DNA of 33,884 bases from an uncultured Clostridia bacterium (GCA_947589485.1 CANQBK010000017.1:1-33884); one strand, 5' to 3'. Positions 1 to 8,115 are shown, counted from the stretch's first letter. A program made the numbers and translations. Notes: generated by a model not told the origin, from the letters alone.

Positions 1-119
1 GCAGGAGGGGCGAAAAACAGTCCGGTGGACTGTTTTTCGGTGGGGAACCCACGCAAGGGGTTCCCCGTGAACAATAGGTTTTTGCCTTTGTTAATGATAG
101 TTAAGGGCAAAGCCCTTAA
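1..119. repeat. R1: intergenic hairpin cluster, cut by the left edge of the window
   Basis: Three palindromes follow one another. At 11-39 a 13-bp perfect stem (CGAAAAACAGTCC / its complement) closes a GGT loop. At 42-66 GGGGAACCC pairs with GGGTTCCCC. At 101-119 TTAAGGGC-AAA-GCCCTTAA is found. The last hairpin is the same as the final hairpin of block B in repeats R2-R6, but the first two are not found elsewhere in the window, so this is a different or composite element. It may also end the transcript of the gene at 127-321, but no clear U-run follows on that strand. Confidence 0.7.
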
Positions 120-126
120 ATTTTAT

Positions 127-321
127 TTACAGATTATCTTCGGGTATCTCTGAAAGGTAATCATCGTAATATTCCTGAGCCTCAACTTTTTCGTTGTCCG
201 TTATGCCGTTCGACACAAAATCCACATATTCGTCAACACAATACGGGTCATCGTCATCTGTCCAACTTCCGTCAGATTTGTAAAACGGATTTTCGTCTTT
301 AATGAGTTTTCTCTTGTCCAT
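127..321 (-). CDS. Small acidic hypothetical protein (64 aa)
   Basis: I do not recognise a family. The product is short and very acidic, with a DDDDPY stretch near residue 22 and many Asp/Glu throughout. It has no signal peptide, membrane segment or cysteine motif. The ATG at 321 follows a good GAAGG Shine-Dalgarno about 8 nt upstream, which supports real translation. It lies 62 bp downstream of metA on the same strand and could be on the metA transcript, but nothing in the sequence links it to methionine synthesis. The downstream side runs directly into repeat R1. Confidence 0.55.
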   Translation of the reverse strand: MDKRKLIKDENPFYKSDGSWTDDDDPYCVDEYVDFVSNGITDNEKVEAQEYYDDYLSEIPEDNL

Positions 322-383
322 ATTTAATACCTTCTTTCACCATTATATTATAACCTGTAAAAGAATTATTAAACATGGAAATT

Positions 384-1307
384 TTAAAAAGCCTTTATAT
401 CATTTACGTCATAAGGTGTTTGCTGATATACAAAATAATTGAGCCAGTTTGAATACAATATTGTCGCATAACTGCGCCATGTGAGATTCGGAAACGCCGC
501 AGGGTCATTGCCCGGAAAATAATTGTACGGCAAATTCGGCTTTATATTTTTTTTGCAGTCACGAAAATATTCGTTTGCAAGCGTGTTCCTGTCGTATTCC
601 GCATGCCCGAATACAAAAAACTGCCGTCCGTTTTTGTTTGCAACAATTGCAACTCCGGCAATATTTGAGGAGGCAAGAATTTCAAGCTCACTGTGCTTTC
701 TAATATCGGAGCGATGTATGCCTGTATATCGTGAATGAGGCAAAAGTATTTTATCGTCAAAACCTCTCATAAGAGGGTGAAATATATCCATAACTCTGTG
801 TACATAAATACCGGACAGCTTTTCGGGAAGCGTATACTTCGGAATGTTGTAATGGTGATACATAGCCGCCTGAGCGCCCCAACATATATGCATTGTACTG
901 TAAACATTATGCACAGACCAGTCCATAATTTCGCACAGTTCGTCCCAATAGTCAACTTCTTCAAAAGGCAGTTGTTCAACGGGAGCGCCCGTAATAATCA
1001 TACCGTCAAAAAATTGATCCTTTATCTCATCAAAGGTTTTATAAAATTTTGTTAAATGTTCCTGCGACGTATTTCTTGAAATATGAGTAGCAGTCTGTAA
1101 AAGCTCAATGTCCACCTGTAACGGTGTATTTCCAAGCAAACGCAAAAGCTGTGTTTCGGTTTCTATTTTTGTCGGCATTAAATTTAATATAACAATTTTT
1201 AACGGTCTTATATTCTGCGATTCGGCACGCTCCGTTGACATTACAAATATATTCTCCGATTCAAGTGTTTTAAACGCCGGAAGCTCACTTTGTATTTTTA
1301 TCGGCAT
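384..1307 (-). CDS. metA: Homoserine O-acetyltransferase (MetA family)
   Basis: This enzyme acylates L-homoserine in the first committed step of methionine synthesis, in the cytoplasm. The 307-aa length and full-length similarity fit the MetA (HTS) family of class I glutamine-amidotransferase fold. Visible residues match the known active site: nucleophile Cys142 (HICWGAQ), His235 and Glu237 (GHAEYD). Residue 111 is Glu (GAPVEQLPF). Published work on Bacillus cereus MetA showed that Glu at 111 favours acetyl-CoA and Gly favours succinyl-CoA, so I call acetyltransferase although databases often name such proteins succinyltransferase. The ATG at 1307 follows AGGAGA, with a strong promoter just upstream. 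No MetY/MetB/MetC partner is nearby. Confidence 0.95.
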   Translation of the reverse strand: MPIKIQSELPAFKTLESENIFVMSTERAESQNIRPLKIVILNLMPTKIETETQLLRLLGNTPLQVDIELLQTATHISRNTSQEHLTKFYKTFDEIKDQFFDGMIITGAPVEQLPFEEVDYWDELCEIMDWSVHNVYSTMHICWGAQAAMYHHYNIPKYTLPEKLSGIYVHRVMDIFHPLMRGFDDKILLPHSRYTGIHRSDIRKHSELEILASSNIAGVAIVANKNGRQFFVFGHAEYDRNTLANEYFRDCKKNIKPNLPYNYFPGNDPAAFPNLTWRSYATILYSNWLNYFVYQQTPYDVNDIKAF

Positions 1308-1334
1308 TATTCATTCTCTCCTTTATTTGCGGCA

Positions 1335-1363
1335 ATTATCCAAAACGGACAAAACACTGTCAA
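1335..1363 (-). promoter_or_regulatory. Sigma-A-type promoter for metA
   Basis: On the minus strand TTGACA (1358-1363) and GATAAT (1335-1340) are separated by exactly 17 bp. The predicted transcript starts only about 20-25 nt before the metA ATG. That leaves no room for a SAM riboswitch or T-box, so any methionine control would have to act at the promoter. Confidence 0.75.
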
Positions 1364-1472
1364 AATTCATATTCTTTTATTATATCATATCATTTTATAA
1401 TATCACAACATTATAATGTGACATCTTCTCCCCGTCTGTAATTAAAGTTATGACATTCATACTCATTTTACT

Positions 1473-1499
1473 AAAAATCCCACCGAAATACAGTGGGAT
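1473..1499 (-). terminator. Rho-independent terminator after the patatin-like gene
   Basis: On the minus strand ATCCCAC and GTGGGAT form a 7-bp stem with a 9-nt loop, followed by TTTTTAG. It lies a few bases after the patatin-like stop codon and closes the obg-mrnC-patatin transcription unit before the metA promoter. Confidence 0.75.
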
Positions 1500-1505
1500 A
1501 ATAAA

Positions 1506-2363
1506 TTATGAATTTAACTCAACAAACCGTCTTATTTCGGCAAGATTATTTTTTGTATCCTTTACTCCCAAATCGTACACTTCTTTAAGCTTGTTTGTAT
1601 CCGTACAGTAACGGCTTATGGTAATAGGCTCGGACGGCTGAATAATAAAAGCATTGCCTTTTTCACGCTCCGAACGGCACAATTCCCGTTCACTGTTATA
1701 AATGGCTGCACGGTTTTCCATAGTCTTAATAAATTCGGGATACTTTTTATATTTGCTTTTTAAAAGTATCTTTGGAAAATCGGATTTATTTTCTTTTACA
1801 TAAGATTCCTCACGGGTCAGGACAACAACATTTTTCGTCATACCGTCCTTTATTGCACAGTCAATGGGAATAGGAGCGGATATGCCCCCGTCAAGCAGTT
1901 TAAGTCCCCTGTATTCAACAATATTTGAAATAACCGGAAGTGAAGACGACGCTATAACCGCCGTAAAATCGCCCTTTAAATCATTTTTATCAAAGAACAC
2001 GGGCTTTCCCGTTGTACAGTCGGTTGTGCCTATACGAATGTTCATATCGGATTTGTAAAACTCGTCAAAATCAAACGGCAGCAATTTTGTTGAAAGTTCT
2101 CCAAAAATAAAATCAAAACCGAAAAGACTTCCCGTTCTAAGCAGAAGTCCAAAGCTCAGGTACCTTTTATCCGAAGCGTACTTCATATATATATCACGGT
2201 TCCTGCCGTGTTGCTTTGACAAGTAAGACAAAGCATTACAGGCGCCCGCCGATATTCCGTATGTAACATCAAAATAAATGTTGTTTTCAATAAAAACATC
2301 AAGTACCCCGGCAGTATACGCTCCCCGTGTACCACCGCCTTCAAGAATCAATGCCGGCAGCAT
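1506..2363 (-). CDS. Patatin-like phospholipase / acyl hydrolase
   Basis: A serine acyl hydrolase of the bacterial patatin family (RssA/YjjU-like), probably cleaving lipid or thioester acyl groups. The real substrate cannot be read from sequence. Visible motifs are the oxyanion-hole loop GGGTRGAY near residue 9, the nucleophile elbow GISAG with Ser38, and the catalytic Asp158 in DGG, giving the complete Ser-Asp dyad. The protein is 285 aa with no signal peptide, so it is likely cytosolic. The C-terminal 90 residues, with many Arg, Glu and Lys, resemble the extension common in clostridial members. It sits 48 bp downstream of mrnC in the same direction and ends at a terminator. Confidence 0.88.
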   Translation of the reverse strand: MLPALILEGGGTRGAYTAGVLDVFIENNIYFDVTYGISAGACNALSYLSKQHGRNRDIYMKYASDKRYLSFGLLLRTGSLFGFDFIFGELSTKLLPFDFDEFYKSDMNIRIGTTDCTTGKPVFFDKNDLKGDFTAVIASSSLPVISNIVEYRGLKLLDGGISAPIPIDCAIKDGMTKNVVVLTREESYVKENKSDFPKILLKSKYKKYPEFIKTMENRAAIYNSERELCRSEREKGNAFIIQPSEPITISRYCTDTNKLKEVYDLGVKDTKNNLAEIRRFVELNS

Positions 2364-2411
2364 AACAATATCACTCCATAAATAATATTATCGGTCAAAG
2401 AATAATTTCAT

Positions 2412-2792
2412 TCAGCCTTGGCTCAATTCCCTTATTCTGTCAATCCGTCCCAAAAGGTATAAATATCCGAAAAGTGTTTCAAGTCCGGTTGCCGTGTGAT
2501 AATCGGCGCTTGACGCATTTTTCGGTGTATGAGTGGTATGTGCATTTCGTCCCCGCCGATAAACATCAGCCTCTTCTTCGGTAAGCATAGGTTCAATATT
2601 CCGCATAAGAGCCGCTTGTGCCTCACACCGTACACGTTCAACTTTTAAATTGTTAAGCTGCTTAACGGGACGGTTAGCCGCACAAACAATATCTTCACGC
2701 ACAATAAGGTCAAATACCCCATCGCCGACAAACGCAAGTGTAAGCGGACTTAACTCACGGGGATTACATTCATAAGAAGATAACAAGCCCAA
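2412..2792 (-). CDS. mrnC: Mini-ribonuclease III (MrnC)
   Basis: A dimeric RNase III-like enzyme without a double-strand RNA-binding domain. In Bacillus it matures 23S rRNA. The 126-aa protein is nearly all catalytic domain: LAFVGDGVFD near residue 19 carries the conserved metal-binding Asp24, GRNAHT lies in the middle, and YHTATGLETLFGYLYL near the C-terminus carries the second acidic site. The start is a TTG at 2792 after GGAGGTG. An ATG 5 bases upstream is out of frame. It lies 43 bp after obg and shares its transcript, which groups two ribosome-assembly genes. Confidence 0.93.
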   Translation of the reverse strand: MGLLSSYECNPRELSPLTLAFVGDGVFDLIVREDIVCAANRPVKQLNNLKVERVRCEAQAALMRNIEPMLTEEEADVYRRGRNAHTTHTPKNASSADYHTATGLETLFGYLYLLGRIDRIRELSQG

Positions 2793-2835
2793 AACATCAC
2801 CTCCAAAGTAAATACAAAATCTTAATTTTTCTTAA

Positions 2836-4107
2836 CTATTCCACAAAGTCAAACTCAACGTCATATATGCTGACAGTATCTCCCTCATTTATTCCCGCAG
2901 CTTTGAGAGCATCTATTACTCCGGCGCTGATAAGTACACGCTGAAAATATCCCATTGACTCCGAATCGTCAAAATTAATTGTTCTGAGTACCCTCAACAG
3001 CCATTCACCCTCAACAAAAAATACTCCGTCCCTATTCGTGACATTAACCTTACGGTCTTTAAATTCATTGCCATCAAAAACGGGGGCAGGATCCGGCTCA
3101 TACCTTACAACAGGCGGCAGCTTTGAAAGCTGCTCTCTTATTTCGTTCAGTAAGGGTTTTACCTCATAAGCAATAGCCGCCATAATGGGGAAAAATTTAT
3201 ATCCTTGACTTTCAATGTAATTTTTAAAGTCCTCTATTGTTTCCTCGTCGGTCAAATCACACTTGTTGCCGACAACTATCATCGGACGTTTTGCAAGATC
3301 GGGATTGAACTTTTCCAACTCATTGTTAATTGTAACGAAATCCTGTTTCGGGTCACGCCCCTCGCTGCCCGAAACATCAACAATATGAACAAGAAGCCGA
3401 CAGCGTTCAATATGCCTCAAAAAACGATGACCCAAGCCCGTACCGTTATGTGCGCCCTCTATAAGTCCCGGAATATCAGCCATAACAAAAGACGAACCCT
3501 CGCCCATATTAACAACACCGAGAACAGGCGTAATCGTTGTGAAATGATAATCGGCAATAACAGGCTTTGCCTCGCTTACAACAGAAATAAGAGTAGACTT
3601 TCCTACATTCGGGAATCCTATAATTCCAACGTCGGCAAGCAGTTTCAATTCAAGCTGTATCTCATATTCCTCACCCGGAAGCCCGGGCTTTGCAAATCTT
3701 GGAGTTTGGCGTGTTGGGGTGGCAAAATGAATATTTCCCCATCCGCCGTTTCCGCCCTTGGCAACAACAACCGGCTCATTGTCGGAAATATCGGCAAGTA
3801 TTCTTCCGCTTTCCGATTCCCTGACAACCGTTCCCACCGGTACACGAATAATAAGGTCAGGCGCCTTTTTTCCGTTACAGCGTCCTCCTCGTCCGTTTTC
3901 TCCCTTTTGTGCAATATATTTTCTTTTGTATCTAAAATCCGAAAGTGTTGACAAGTTGCTGTCAGCCTGAAATACAATATTTCCGCCCTTGCCACCGTCG
4001 CCTCCGTCGGGACCTCCCGACGCAACATATTTTTCACGATGAAACGCAACCGCACCGTCGCCACCGTCGCCTGCTTTTATAAAAATTTTTGCTGTATCCA
4101 CAAACAT
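2836..4107 (-). CDS. obg: GTPase Obg (CgtA), ribosome assembly factor
   Basis: An essential GTPase that binds late 50S precursors and links ribosome assembly to (p)ppGpp. All three domains are present in 423 aa: the glycine-rich Obg fold (about 1-158, with GGDGGKGG), the G domain (G1 GFPNVGKS at 164-171, G3 DIPG at 211-214, G4 NKCD at 281-284) and a C-terminal OCT domain (about 350-423). ATG 4107 has an AAAGGCGG-like Shine-Dalgarno. In most Firmicutes obg directly follows rpmA. Here a glycosyltransferase gene, repeat R2 and a terminator lie between them. Transcription probably reads in from the glycosyltransferase gene, which ends 17 bp upstream. Confidence 0.97.
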   Translation of the reverse strand: MFVDTAKIFIKAGDGGDGAVAFHREKYVASGGPDGGDGGKGGNIVFQADSNLSTLSDFRYKRKYIAQKGENGRGGRCNGKKAPDLIIRVPVGTVVRESESGRILADISDNEPVVVAKGGNGGWGNIHFATPTRQTPRFAKPGLPGEEYEIQLELKLLADVGIIGFPNVGKSTLISVVSEAKPVIADYHFTTITPVLGVVNMGEGSSFVMADIPGLIEGAHNGTGLGHRFLRHIERCRLLVHIVDVSGSEGRDPKQDFVTINNELEKFNPDLAKRPMIVVGNKCDLTDEETIEDFKNYIESQGYKFFPIMAAIAYEVKPLLNEIREQLSKLPPVVRYEPDPAPVFDGNEFKDRKVNVTNRDGVFFVEGEWLLRVLRTINFDDSESMGYFQRVLISAGVIDALKAAGINEGDTVSIYDVEFDFVE

Positions 4108-4124
4108 ATATTATCCGCCTTTCG

Positions 4125-5924
4125 TCAAGCAATTTGATATATTGTATATGTACGATGAAAAATTGTATATTTGCCTATATACTTAAACATTGTCGAATAC
4201 GGCATATTCTTAAAGACAGCGTAGTATTCCTGCAAGTTTATTTCTGATGTTTTATTTGTATCTTTTTCGTTACACAAAATAATATCATTACCGTTTACAT
4301 TTTGTTTTGAAAATTCATTCAAAAACAAATACACTTTTTTGTCGGTTTTAAGTGAAGCCATCTTTTTTTCAATATCCTTATCTTCCGTAATATATGTCAT
4401 AAAAACCTTATCAGCATCATAGATTTCAAACGGAAGAACGGATATAAGCCACGTTTGGTCATATTGCGTATCAACAAAAATACATTCACTGTCTGCCGTA
4501 AGCTCGCTTAAACTGTTTATTGTTCGTTCATTGTCAAACAGATAAGTTATACCCCTTCCTGCAAGAGAGTGTAATACGACAGCCGAAAATATTATTGTAA
4601 GCACAATTTTTCTGAACTTAAACCTTGTAAATATAAAATAAGCAAAATATACAAACAACAATGCAACAAGCGGATATACAATAAACATATAGCGATTAAC
4701 ATACTGCATATCCATAAAATTTATACGGTAAGCCGTAAAAATACAAATAACGGCAACACATATAAAAAACAAATAAAACAACGGATTAATTTTTTTAACA
4801 TCTTTTTTAAAGCCTTTTATTATTTTACCAAACCTAAGGCATTTTATTTTTTGGGGAAGGTTTTTAAATCCGCATAAGAATTTTTTTACGCTCGGATTAT
4901 TTCTGAACAAATATAAAATCGGCAATGAGAAAATCACCGCAATAAGTATAAATACAGGAACCGTGTACAGCAACACCAAAGGCTCCGAACCCATAATCGA
5001 CATAATATCCCTTAAAATATAATTGCACAAAAGATCAAGCTGTTTAATAAAAATAGGGAATGATGTATCGCCCGATTCCTGAAGCAGTTGAGAAACCGTA
5101 TACGGAAAAATCAAAATCGAAAGCACGGTTCCGCCAAGCACAGAAAATCCGTATTTCCAAAAGCTTTTATATTGTTTCTTGACAAGGTAGTATATACAGA
5201 AAAACACAGCCGTAAAAAAGGCTATTATCAAAAACGAATGATGAGTAAGCGCACCCAACGCAGTAACAATTACCAAAGAGAGATACATTTTCTTTGTCGG
5301 CTTATATTGATTTACAAGCAATTTAGAATGGAGATACATAAATATAACCGTCCACATTACAAGCATACAATACATTCTTATAAATATAGTAATATCTATT
5401 GCGCCTGCACAGAATCCCCAAAGCAAGCAAACCAAAAGAGCGAGATATTTTGATTTAAGCATATTTTTTGAGAGCTTATAAAGAAATATCTGAGTTACAA
5501 TAAAGCAAATATAATTAATTATATATCCAAACACGGGTGAAAACGTATTCGGAAAAAAGGAACAGATTGTGTGCAAAACCGCATAATACAAGGGAGGGTG
5601 TCTGTCTTTTGATTGATTATACCATACGGAATCATATCTAAATGTTTCGTCGGGTTGTACGGTAATATATTCTCTTAAAGCATCGCCCGAAATCCATTCA
5701 TTAACGTTTTTATAATCTTTTTGCCATATATAATCGACATATATAAAAGGTTCATAGAAGCTGTTTGATAATCCGTAGCTAAAAACCTCATCGGAATGAT
5801 ACCCTTTTTTTCTATCTACAATTATATCGGTAATATTAAGCATTTGCAGTACGATTATTACAACAAGTATGATTACCGAAACAAATTTAAGATTTTTTAT
5901 TTTATTTAATTTTTCTTTCAACAT
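4125..5924 (-). CDS. GT-C fold membrane glycosyltransferase (GT39/ArnT-like)
   Basis: A predicted polytopic membrane protein of about 599 aa with around 10-12 hydrophobic helices and a soluble C-terminal part of about 130 residues. The first extracytoplasmic loop has the acidic pair Asp45-Glu46 (YHSDEVF), and further on comes HPPLYY (from residue 109). Both are hallmarks of the PMT/ArnT superfamily, which transfers sugars from polyprenyl-phosphate donors outside the membrane. Acceptor and sugar are unknown. I chose ATG 5924 because GGGGAGGGG sits just upstream. The longer ORF to 5993 reads back into repeat R2. It lies between the L27 operon and obg, an unusual place. It looks AT-richer than its neighbours by eye, so it may be a later insertion. 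Confidence 0.85.
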   Translation of the reverse strand: MLKEKLNKIKNLKFVSVIILVVIIVLQMLNITDIIVDRKKGYHSDEVFSYGLSNSFYEPFIYVDYIWQKDYKNVNEWISGDALREYITVQPDETFRYDSVWYNQSKDRHPPLYYAVLHTICSFFPNTFSPVFGYIINYICFIVTQIFLYKLSKNMLKSKYLALLVCLLWGFCAGAIDITIFIRMYCMLVMWTVIFMYLHSKLLVNQYKPTKKMYLSLVIVTALGALTHHSFLIIAFFTAVFFCIYYLVKKQYKSFWKYGFSVLGGTVLSILIFPYTVSQLLQESGDTSFPIFIKQLDLLCNYILRDIMSIMGSEPLVLLYTVPVFILIAVIFSLPILYLFRNNPSVKKFLCGFKNLPQKIKCLRFGKIIKGFKKDVKKINPLFYLFFICVAVICIFTAYRINFMDMQYVNRYMFIVYPLVALLFVYFAYFIFTRFKFRKIVLTIIFSAVVLHSLAGRGITYLFDNERTINSLSELTADSECIFVDTQYDQTWLISVLPFEIYDADKVFMTYITEDKDIEKKMASLKTDKKVYLFLNEFSKQNVNGNDIILCNEKDTNKTSEINLQEYYAVFKNMPYSTMFKYIGKYTIFHRTYTIYQIA

Positions 5925-5950
5925 AGCCCCTCCCCTCATCATTATATTTC

Positions 5951-6181
5951 GGCGCAGTGCCTGCGCCCTCAATTCGCGGTGCCGAGCCGGCACGGGCGAT
6001 TCGCGTTGTCGCTCACTCCGTTCGCTCTTACTGAAAGCAATAAGTACATTCGCGCGGCGTTAGCTAATATTCCCATAATTAAAAGTTTCGCTCAAGCCTT
6101 TTCAAAGGCTTGCGGATTCCAAAGGCAGAGCCTTTGGTGGGTTTTTAAGGGCGAAGCCCTTAACTGCGCCGGAGCCCTTAA
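5951..6181 (+). repeat. R2: palindromic intergenic repeat, one A unit plus one B block
   Basis: Two 27-bp modules stand in tandem (5952-5978 and 5979-6005). Each has a 15-bp hairpin with a 3-nt loop and a 12-bp spacer ending ATTCGCG. The A core follows (CGCTCACTCCGTTCGCTC ... TTCGCGCGGCGTTAG). Block B then gives three hairpins: CAAGCCTTTTCAAAGGCTTG (6093-6112), CCAAAGGC-AGA-GCCTTTGG (6119-6137) and TTAAGGGC-GAA-GCCCTTAA (6145-6163). No transposase, terminal inverted repeat or target duplication is apparent. It fills the space between the glycosyltransferase start and the rpmA terminator. Confidence 0.9.
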
Positions 6182-6182
6182 C

Positions 6183-6224
6183 AAAAAAACGCCCAACACA
6201 AAGCAAGCGAGCTTGTGAAGGGCG
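6183..6224 (-). terminator. Terminator of the rplU-prp-rpmA operon
   Basis: On the minus strand, 15 bp after the rpmA stop, CGCCC pairs with GGGCG around an inner CACAAGC/GCTTTGTG stem, followed by TTTTTTTG. This is a good intrinsic terminator. It implies that obg, 2.1 kb further on, is not simply co-transcribed with the ribosomal protein genes. Confidence 0.8.
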
Positions 6225-6239
6225 AACAATCACGTTTTT

Positions 6240-6521
6240 TTAATCTGCGGCGTAAACGGAAACCTGCTTGCGGTCACGTCCGACACGCTCAAATTTTACG
6301 TTACCGTCTATCTTTGCAAAAAGCGTATCGTCGGATCCTTTACCGACATTGTTGCCGGGATGAATGTGGGTTCCGCGCTGTTTTACAAGAATATTTCCTG
6401 CAAGAACAAACTGACCGTCGGCACGCTTTGTACCAAGACGTTTCGATTCAGAATCACGACCATTCTTTGTGGAACCGCCGCCCTTTTTATGAGCAAACAA
6501 CTGAACATTAATTTTAAGCAT
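6240..6521 (-). CDS. rpmA: 50S ribosomal protein L27 (with cleavable N-terminal extension)
   Basis: L27 lies at the peptidyl-transferase centre, where its mature N-terminus reaches the tRNA ends. This 93-aa protein begins with MLKINVQLF before AHKKGGGS. That is the Firmicutes extension, which must be cut after Phe9 by the Prp protease before L27 can function. The body ([13 protein letters not shown] ... [12 protein letters not shown]) is typical. ATG 6521 follows GGAGGTG at 8 nt. The Prp gene is immediately upstream with only 4 bp between them, so the protease and its substrate are co-expressed. Confidence 0.98.
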   Translation of the reverse strand: MLKINVQLFAHKKGGGSTKNGRDSESKRLGTKRADGQFVLAGNILVKQRGTHIHPGNNVGKGSDDTLFAKIDGNVKFERVGRDRKQVSVYAAD

Positions 6522-6525
6522 CTCA

Positions 6526-6846
6526 TTACACCTCCGTATAATTTACCTGTAAATAATCAGGATATTGCTCTTCCGTATTAACAAGGTGAAGTCTCAATCC
6601 TTCAAAAATATCACGGCAAGAAAGCATATCCTTTCTGTCAACCATAAGGTACATATCCCCGTCTTCGGCTTCGGCAACGGCATTGACATTAAGCACATCG
6701 GTAACCGTGTTTGCCGCCATATACGCCGCCGATGATACAAAAGCGCACACAACGTCACGCCCCGCTTCATCCATACCCGAATGACCTCTTATGTGAAAGC
6801 CAAGGATTTCCCCGTTTTTGGTTATAAAAAACTCTGCATTAATCAT
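6526..6846 (-). CDS. prp: Ribosomal-processing cysteine protease Prp
   Basis: The YsxB/Prp family cysteine protease removes the N-terminal extension of ribosomal protein L27. At 106 aa it is of normal length. The catalytic pair known from Staphylococcus Prp is at the same positions: His22 in RGHSG and Cys34 in [11 protein letters not shown]. The substrate gene rpmA follows directly and carries the matching site [13 protein letters not shown]. It is the middle gene of the rplU-prp-rpmA operon, starting 40 bp downstream of rplU. Confidence 0.95.
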   Translation of the reverse strand: MINAEFFITKNGEILGFHIRGHSGMDEAGRDVVCAFVSSAAYMAANTVTDVLNVNAVAEAEDGDMYLMVDRKDMLSCRDIFEGLRLHLVNTEEQYPDYLQVNYTEV

Positions 6847-6885
6847 TTATAATTAAACAAATTCGGCTGTATCGCCCGACCTCAC

Positions 6886-7191
6886 TCAGTCTATGGATTC
6901 AATCTGAACCTTTGTATAGAACTGTCTGTGACCCATCTTGCGCTTTTCGCCTTTTTTGGGCTTGTAGGTAAATACAGTTATTTTCTTTGACTTACCTGTT
7001 TTTATAACCTTGCCCGTAACCTTTGCATCCTCAATATAAGGATTACCAACCTTAAATCCCTCGTCATTGCTTATTGCAACAACCTTGAATTCAACCTTTG
7101 AGTCGTCCTCGGCATCCAGCTTTTCAACATAAATAACGTCACCGTTATTAACCTTGTACTGCTTTCCGCCTGTTTCAATTACTGCGTACAT
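6886..7191 (-). CDS. rplU: 50S ribosomal protein L21
   Basis: L21 binds 23S rRNA in the large subunit. The 101-aa protein starts [14 protein letters not shown], the canonical N-terminus, and contains the C-terminal basic signature [15 protein letters not shown] moved the start from 7227 to ATG 7191. The added 12 residues ([12 protein letters not shown]) do not belong to the family and would overlap the likely RNA leader. An AGGTAGGTG Shine-Dalgarno precedes 7191. It is the first gene of the operon with prp and rpmA. Confidence 0.97.
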   Translation of the reverse strand: MYAVIETGGKQYKVNNGDVIYVEKLDAEDDSKVEFKVVAISNDEGFKVGNPYIEDAKVTGKVIKTGKSKKITVFTYKPKKGEKRKMGHRQFYTKVQIESID

Positions 7192-7272
7192 TATGGCACC
7201 TACCTGTTTTATAAACTCGCTGCCCAAAGGCGAAGCAAACAGCTTACTTTACAAAAAGCCTACGGCAAGCGG
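7192..7272 (-). promoter_or_regulatory. Candidate L21 leader RNA (5' UTR of rplU)
   Basis: About 80 nt lie between the predicted start of transcription and the L21 start codon. The minus strand has short complementary segments (AAGCC ... GGCTT) and a segment GGGCAGCGAGTTTATAA just before the ribosome-binding site, which resembles the L21 leader known upstream of rplU in Firmicutes. I recall this motif rather than having aligned it. The leader is thought to mediate autoregulation by L21. Confidence 0.45.
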
Positions 7273-7279
7273 CTTTAAT

Positions 7280-7309
7280 ATAATAGCATATCCGCACCGT
7301 TTTTGTCAA
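7280..7309 (-). promoter_or_regulatory. Promoter of the rplU operon, inside an inverted repeat
   Basis: On the minus strand TTGACA (7304-7309) and TATTAT (7280-7285) are 18 bp apart. The -35 box sits in the loop of a perfect 9-bp inverted repeat, TATCCGCAC / GTGCGGATA (arms 7289-7297 and 7313-7321). The repeat might be an operator or an accA 3' end hairpin. No U-run follows it. Confidence 0.75.
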
Positions 7310-7344
7310 GCAGTGCGGATAAACCTTTTATTGCCCTTTAAAAA

Positions 7345-8115
7345 TCAAAACTTTCTGAAACGGTTGTAACGTGACTCAATCAGCTTTTCGGGAGCAATTG
7401 CCATTTTCTTTTCAAATGTGCTTGCTATAAGATTTTTTAAACTGTCAAACAGCTTACTGTCAACATCTTTCGGTTCACGAATTATTCTCTCAATAACCCC
7501 GAGTTTAAACAAATCCTGAGATGTCAGCTTCAAACATTCCGACGCTTCTGCGGTTTTGGACGAATCCTTCCACAAAATGCTTGCACAGCCCTCAGGCGAA
7601 ATAACCGAATAAATTGCATTTTCAAGCATCCATACTTCATCAGAAACAGCAAGTGCCAAAGCTCCGCCGCTGCCGCCCTCTCCTATAAAAATAGAAAGTA
7701 TGGGCGTTCTTAGCGTCATCATCTCCATAAGATTTTCCGCAATCGCCTGTCCTTGTCCGCGTTCCTCCGCACCTATTCCGCAATAAGCTCCCGATGTATC
7801 AACAAAGCATATTACAGGTCGCTTAAATTTCTCCGCCTGTTTCATAAGGCGCAGCGCCTTACGGTAACCCTCAGGGTGAGAGGAACCAAAGTTGCGGTAC
7901 ATTCTTTCTTTAAGGTTCCTGCCTTTTTCAAGACCGATTACAGTAATCGGCTCACCGTTCAATTCGGCAATTCCGCCCACAACCGCTTTGTCGTCCGAAA
8001 AACGTCTGTCACCGTGAAGCTCAAAAAAACTGTCCCCAAAAATTCGGGTTATATAATCAATAGATGTCGGGCGGTCGTTGGCTCTTGCCGCAATAACGCA
8101 ATCATACGCGCTCAT
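7345..8115 (-). CDS. accA: Acetyl-CoA carboxylase carboxyltransferase, alpha subunit
   Basis: With AccD it forms the carboxyltransferase that moves CO2 from carboxybiotin to acetyl-CoA, making malonyl-CoA. The protein is 256 aa, shorter than E. coli AccA (319), as is usual for clostridial forms lacking the N-terminal extension. Typical segments are [41 protein letters not shown] and [12 protein letters not shown]. Two in-frame ATGs (8121, 8115) compete. AGGAGG is only 3 nt from the first and 9 nt from the second, so I prefer 8115. It overlaps the accD 3' end and is the last gene of the acc operon. Confidence 0.96.
   Translation of the reverse strand: MSAYDCVIAARANDRPTSIDYITRIFGDSFFELHGDRRFSDDKAVVGGIAELNGEPITVIGLEKGRNLKERMYRNFGSSHPEGYRKALRLMKQAEKFKRPVICFVDTSGAYCGIGAEERGQGQAIAENLMEMMTLRTPILSIFIGEGGSGGALALAVSDEVWMLENAIYSVISPEGCASILWKDSSKTAEASECLKLTSQDLFKLGVIERIIREPKDVDSKLFDSLKNLIASTFEKKMAIAPEKLIESRYNRFRKF

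Noticed and set aside
1308-1334. SAM riboswitch or T-box before metA
   Set aside because: The leader after the predicted promoter is only about 20-25 nt, too short for either.
3205-3951. 248-aa plus-strand ORF
   Set aside because: It lies wholly antisense to obg, which is a complete and certain gene.
5951-6181. Classical MITE or insertion sequence
   Set aside because: No terminal inverted repeats, no flanking target duplication, variable internal module number and no transposase in the window.
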